Of a DNA stretch of 6,259 nt, positions 5,445-6,259 are shown piece after piece; position 1 is the first letter of the stretch; each line of letters starts with the position of its first letter. Both the position numbers and the translations under genes were made by a program. Origin of the DNA: Bacillota bacterium (GTDB lineage: Bacteria > Bacillota > Clostridia > Oscillospirales > Ruminococcaceae); assembly GCA_023395695.1 (NCBI GenBank), contig JAEWYJ010000309.1, positions 1 to 6,259 of the forward strand. Reading direction: 5' to 3'. Under the pieces are notes generated by a model, which saw nothing but the letters and a program-made list of their open reading frames with translations, did not search any database and had not been told where the DNA came from.

Positions 5445-6259
5445 TTACGGATTTGCATTGACCCAGTCGCCCTTATCCAGCGGTTGTTTTAAGGCGACCT
5501 TCAAGATATTATCCGCAATTTTTTTGACCATGTCGCCCGTCAGGTCGCTGACCGTGCCGCCCATATGCGGTGTCAGTATAACATTATCCAGCTGCCCGAG
5601 GCCATTGGCATCGTCATAAGGCTCCACTGCATAAGAATCCATTGCACAGCCCAATATTCTGCCGCTGCACAGCGCGTTGTAAAGCGCCGCTTCGTCAATC
5701 AATCCCCCGCGTGCGGTGTTGATTAGAATAGCATTGGGCTTCATTAAAGCCAGCTGCTTTTCCCCGATGATGCCCACAGTTGCTTTATTCAGCGGAAGGT
5801 GCAAGCTGATAATATCACTGGTTTTAAGAAGATCTTCCAGCGGGGTATAATAGACGCCGAGCGCAATTTCTCTTTCAATGTCCATTCTGAACATATCGTA
5901 ATACTGCACCGTGGCCCCTAAGGCCGTTACCTTTTGCGCAACGTTTCTGCCAATATTCCCACAACCGATAAGCCCAACCACTTTATTGCGGACGGTGTAG
6001 CTGTCAGCGGCATGGGACGTTCTGTCCCACTCCCCCGCCGCAGTTTTGCGGTGCATGGGAATAATATGGCGATAGAGTGCCAGCATAAAGGTCAGGGCCA
6101 GCTCAGCCACAGCATTGGCGTTAACACCGGTCGTTATGGCAACCTTTATGCCCCGTTCGGCGGCACACGCTACGTCAACCGTGTCATATCCAACGCCCCA
6201 GCGGTGGATAAGCTCAAGCCCGGTATTGTTTTCAATCAGCCTTCGGTTCACCTTTAGGG
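5445..6259 (-). CDS. D-2-hydroxyacid dehydrogenase (phosphoglycerate dehydrogenase-like), N-terminus cut by window edge
   Basis: A NAD-dependent dehydrogenase interconverting a D (R)-2-hydroxy acid and its 2-oxo acid, cytosolic. The frame runs open to the right edge. GTG at 6251 could be read as a start but would drop roughly the first 60 residues, and the codons above it stay in frame, so the true start is outside the window. Numbering from that GTG: GVGYDTVD (19-26) and NANAVAELAL (44-53) are family landmarks; GLIGCGNIGRNVA (93-105) is the Rossmann nucleotide loop, and Asp119 after the second strand favours NAD over NADP. The catalytic set is present: Arg181 (NTARGG), Glu210 (MDSYAVEP) and His229 (TPHMGG). 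It ends 82 nt before the rraA-like gene in the same direction, so they are likely co-transcribed. The substrate is unknown; context suggests a hydroxy di- or tricarboxylate. Confidence 0.92.
   Translation of the reverse strand, partial: LKVNRRLIENNTGLELIHRWGVGYDTVDVACAAERGIKVAITTGVNANAVAELALTFMLALYRHIIPMHRKTAAGEWDRTSHAADSYTVRNKVVGLIGCGNIGRNVAQKVTALGATVQYYDMFRMDIEREIALGVYYTPLEDLLKTSDIISLHLPLNKATVGIIGEKQLALMKPNAILINTARGGLIDEAALYNALCSGRILGCAMDSYAVEPYDDANGLGQLDNVILTPHMGGTVSDLTGDMVKKIADNILKVALKQPLDKGDWVNANP

Noticed and set aside
6249..6251. GTG as the start of the D-2-hydroxyacid dehydrogenase
   Set aside because: The frame continues upstream to the window edge, and the family's N-terminal substrate-domain segment would be missing, so the gene is partial.

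Overview
The window looks like part of the chromosome of an anaerobic Bacillota (Clostridia-like) bacterium. This rests on AGGAGG-type ribosome sites, SigA-type promoters in a very AT-rich control region between moderately GC-rich genes, a TTG start, intrinsic terminators, and a single-chain aconitase of the compact type. No ribosomal or phylogenetic marker is present, so the lineage is an inference. There are no RNA genes, insertion sequences or CRISPR arrays that I can support.

Layout. Positions 1-1360 (minus strand) hold a divergent operon: a PrpF-fold isomerase (1360 to 215) followed by the start of tctB, the small membrane subunit of a tripartite tricarboxylate transporter, cut by the window edge. 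Positions 1361-1687 are a control region with a near-consensus promoter for that operon, a palindrome very like the E. coli IclR operator at its start site, a second palindrome further upstream, an AT-rich block, and the iclR promoter. An IclR-family regulator lies at 1688-2416 (plus) and ends in a clear intrinsic terminator. Positions 2476-6259 (minus) carry three genes reading toward iclR: a truncated D-2-hydroxyacid dehydrogenase (its N-terminus lies beyond 6259), an RraA-family aldolase/decarboxylase (5362 to 4688), and an aconitase-family hydratase (4401 to 2476). The 286-nt spacer between rraA and the aconitase gene is full of nested inverted repeats, including an intrinsic terminator whose 5' arm can alternatively pair upstream, as in an attenuator.

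Together the genes read as a dedicated route for uptake and breakdown of a di- or tricarboxylic acid, probably unsaturated or branched. The steps would be import by the TTT system, double-bond isomerisation by the PrpF-like protein, hydration by the aconitase-like enzyme, oxidation of a 2-hydroxy acid by the dehydrogenase, and retro-aldol cleavage or beta-decarboxylation by the RraA-like enzyme. The substrate cannot be read from the sequence. trans-Aconitate, 4-oxalomesaconate-type acids and methylitaconate-type acids are the candidates that known family members suggest. The IclR protein is the likely local regulator.
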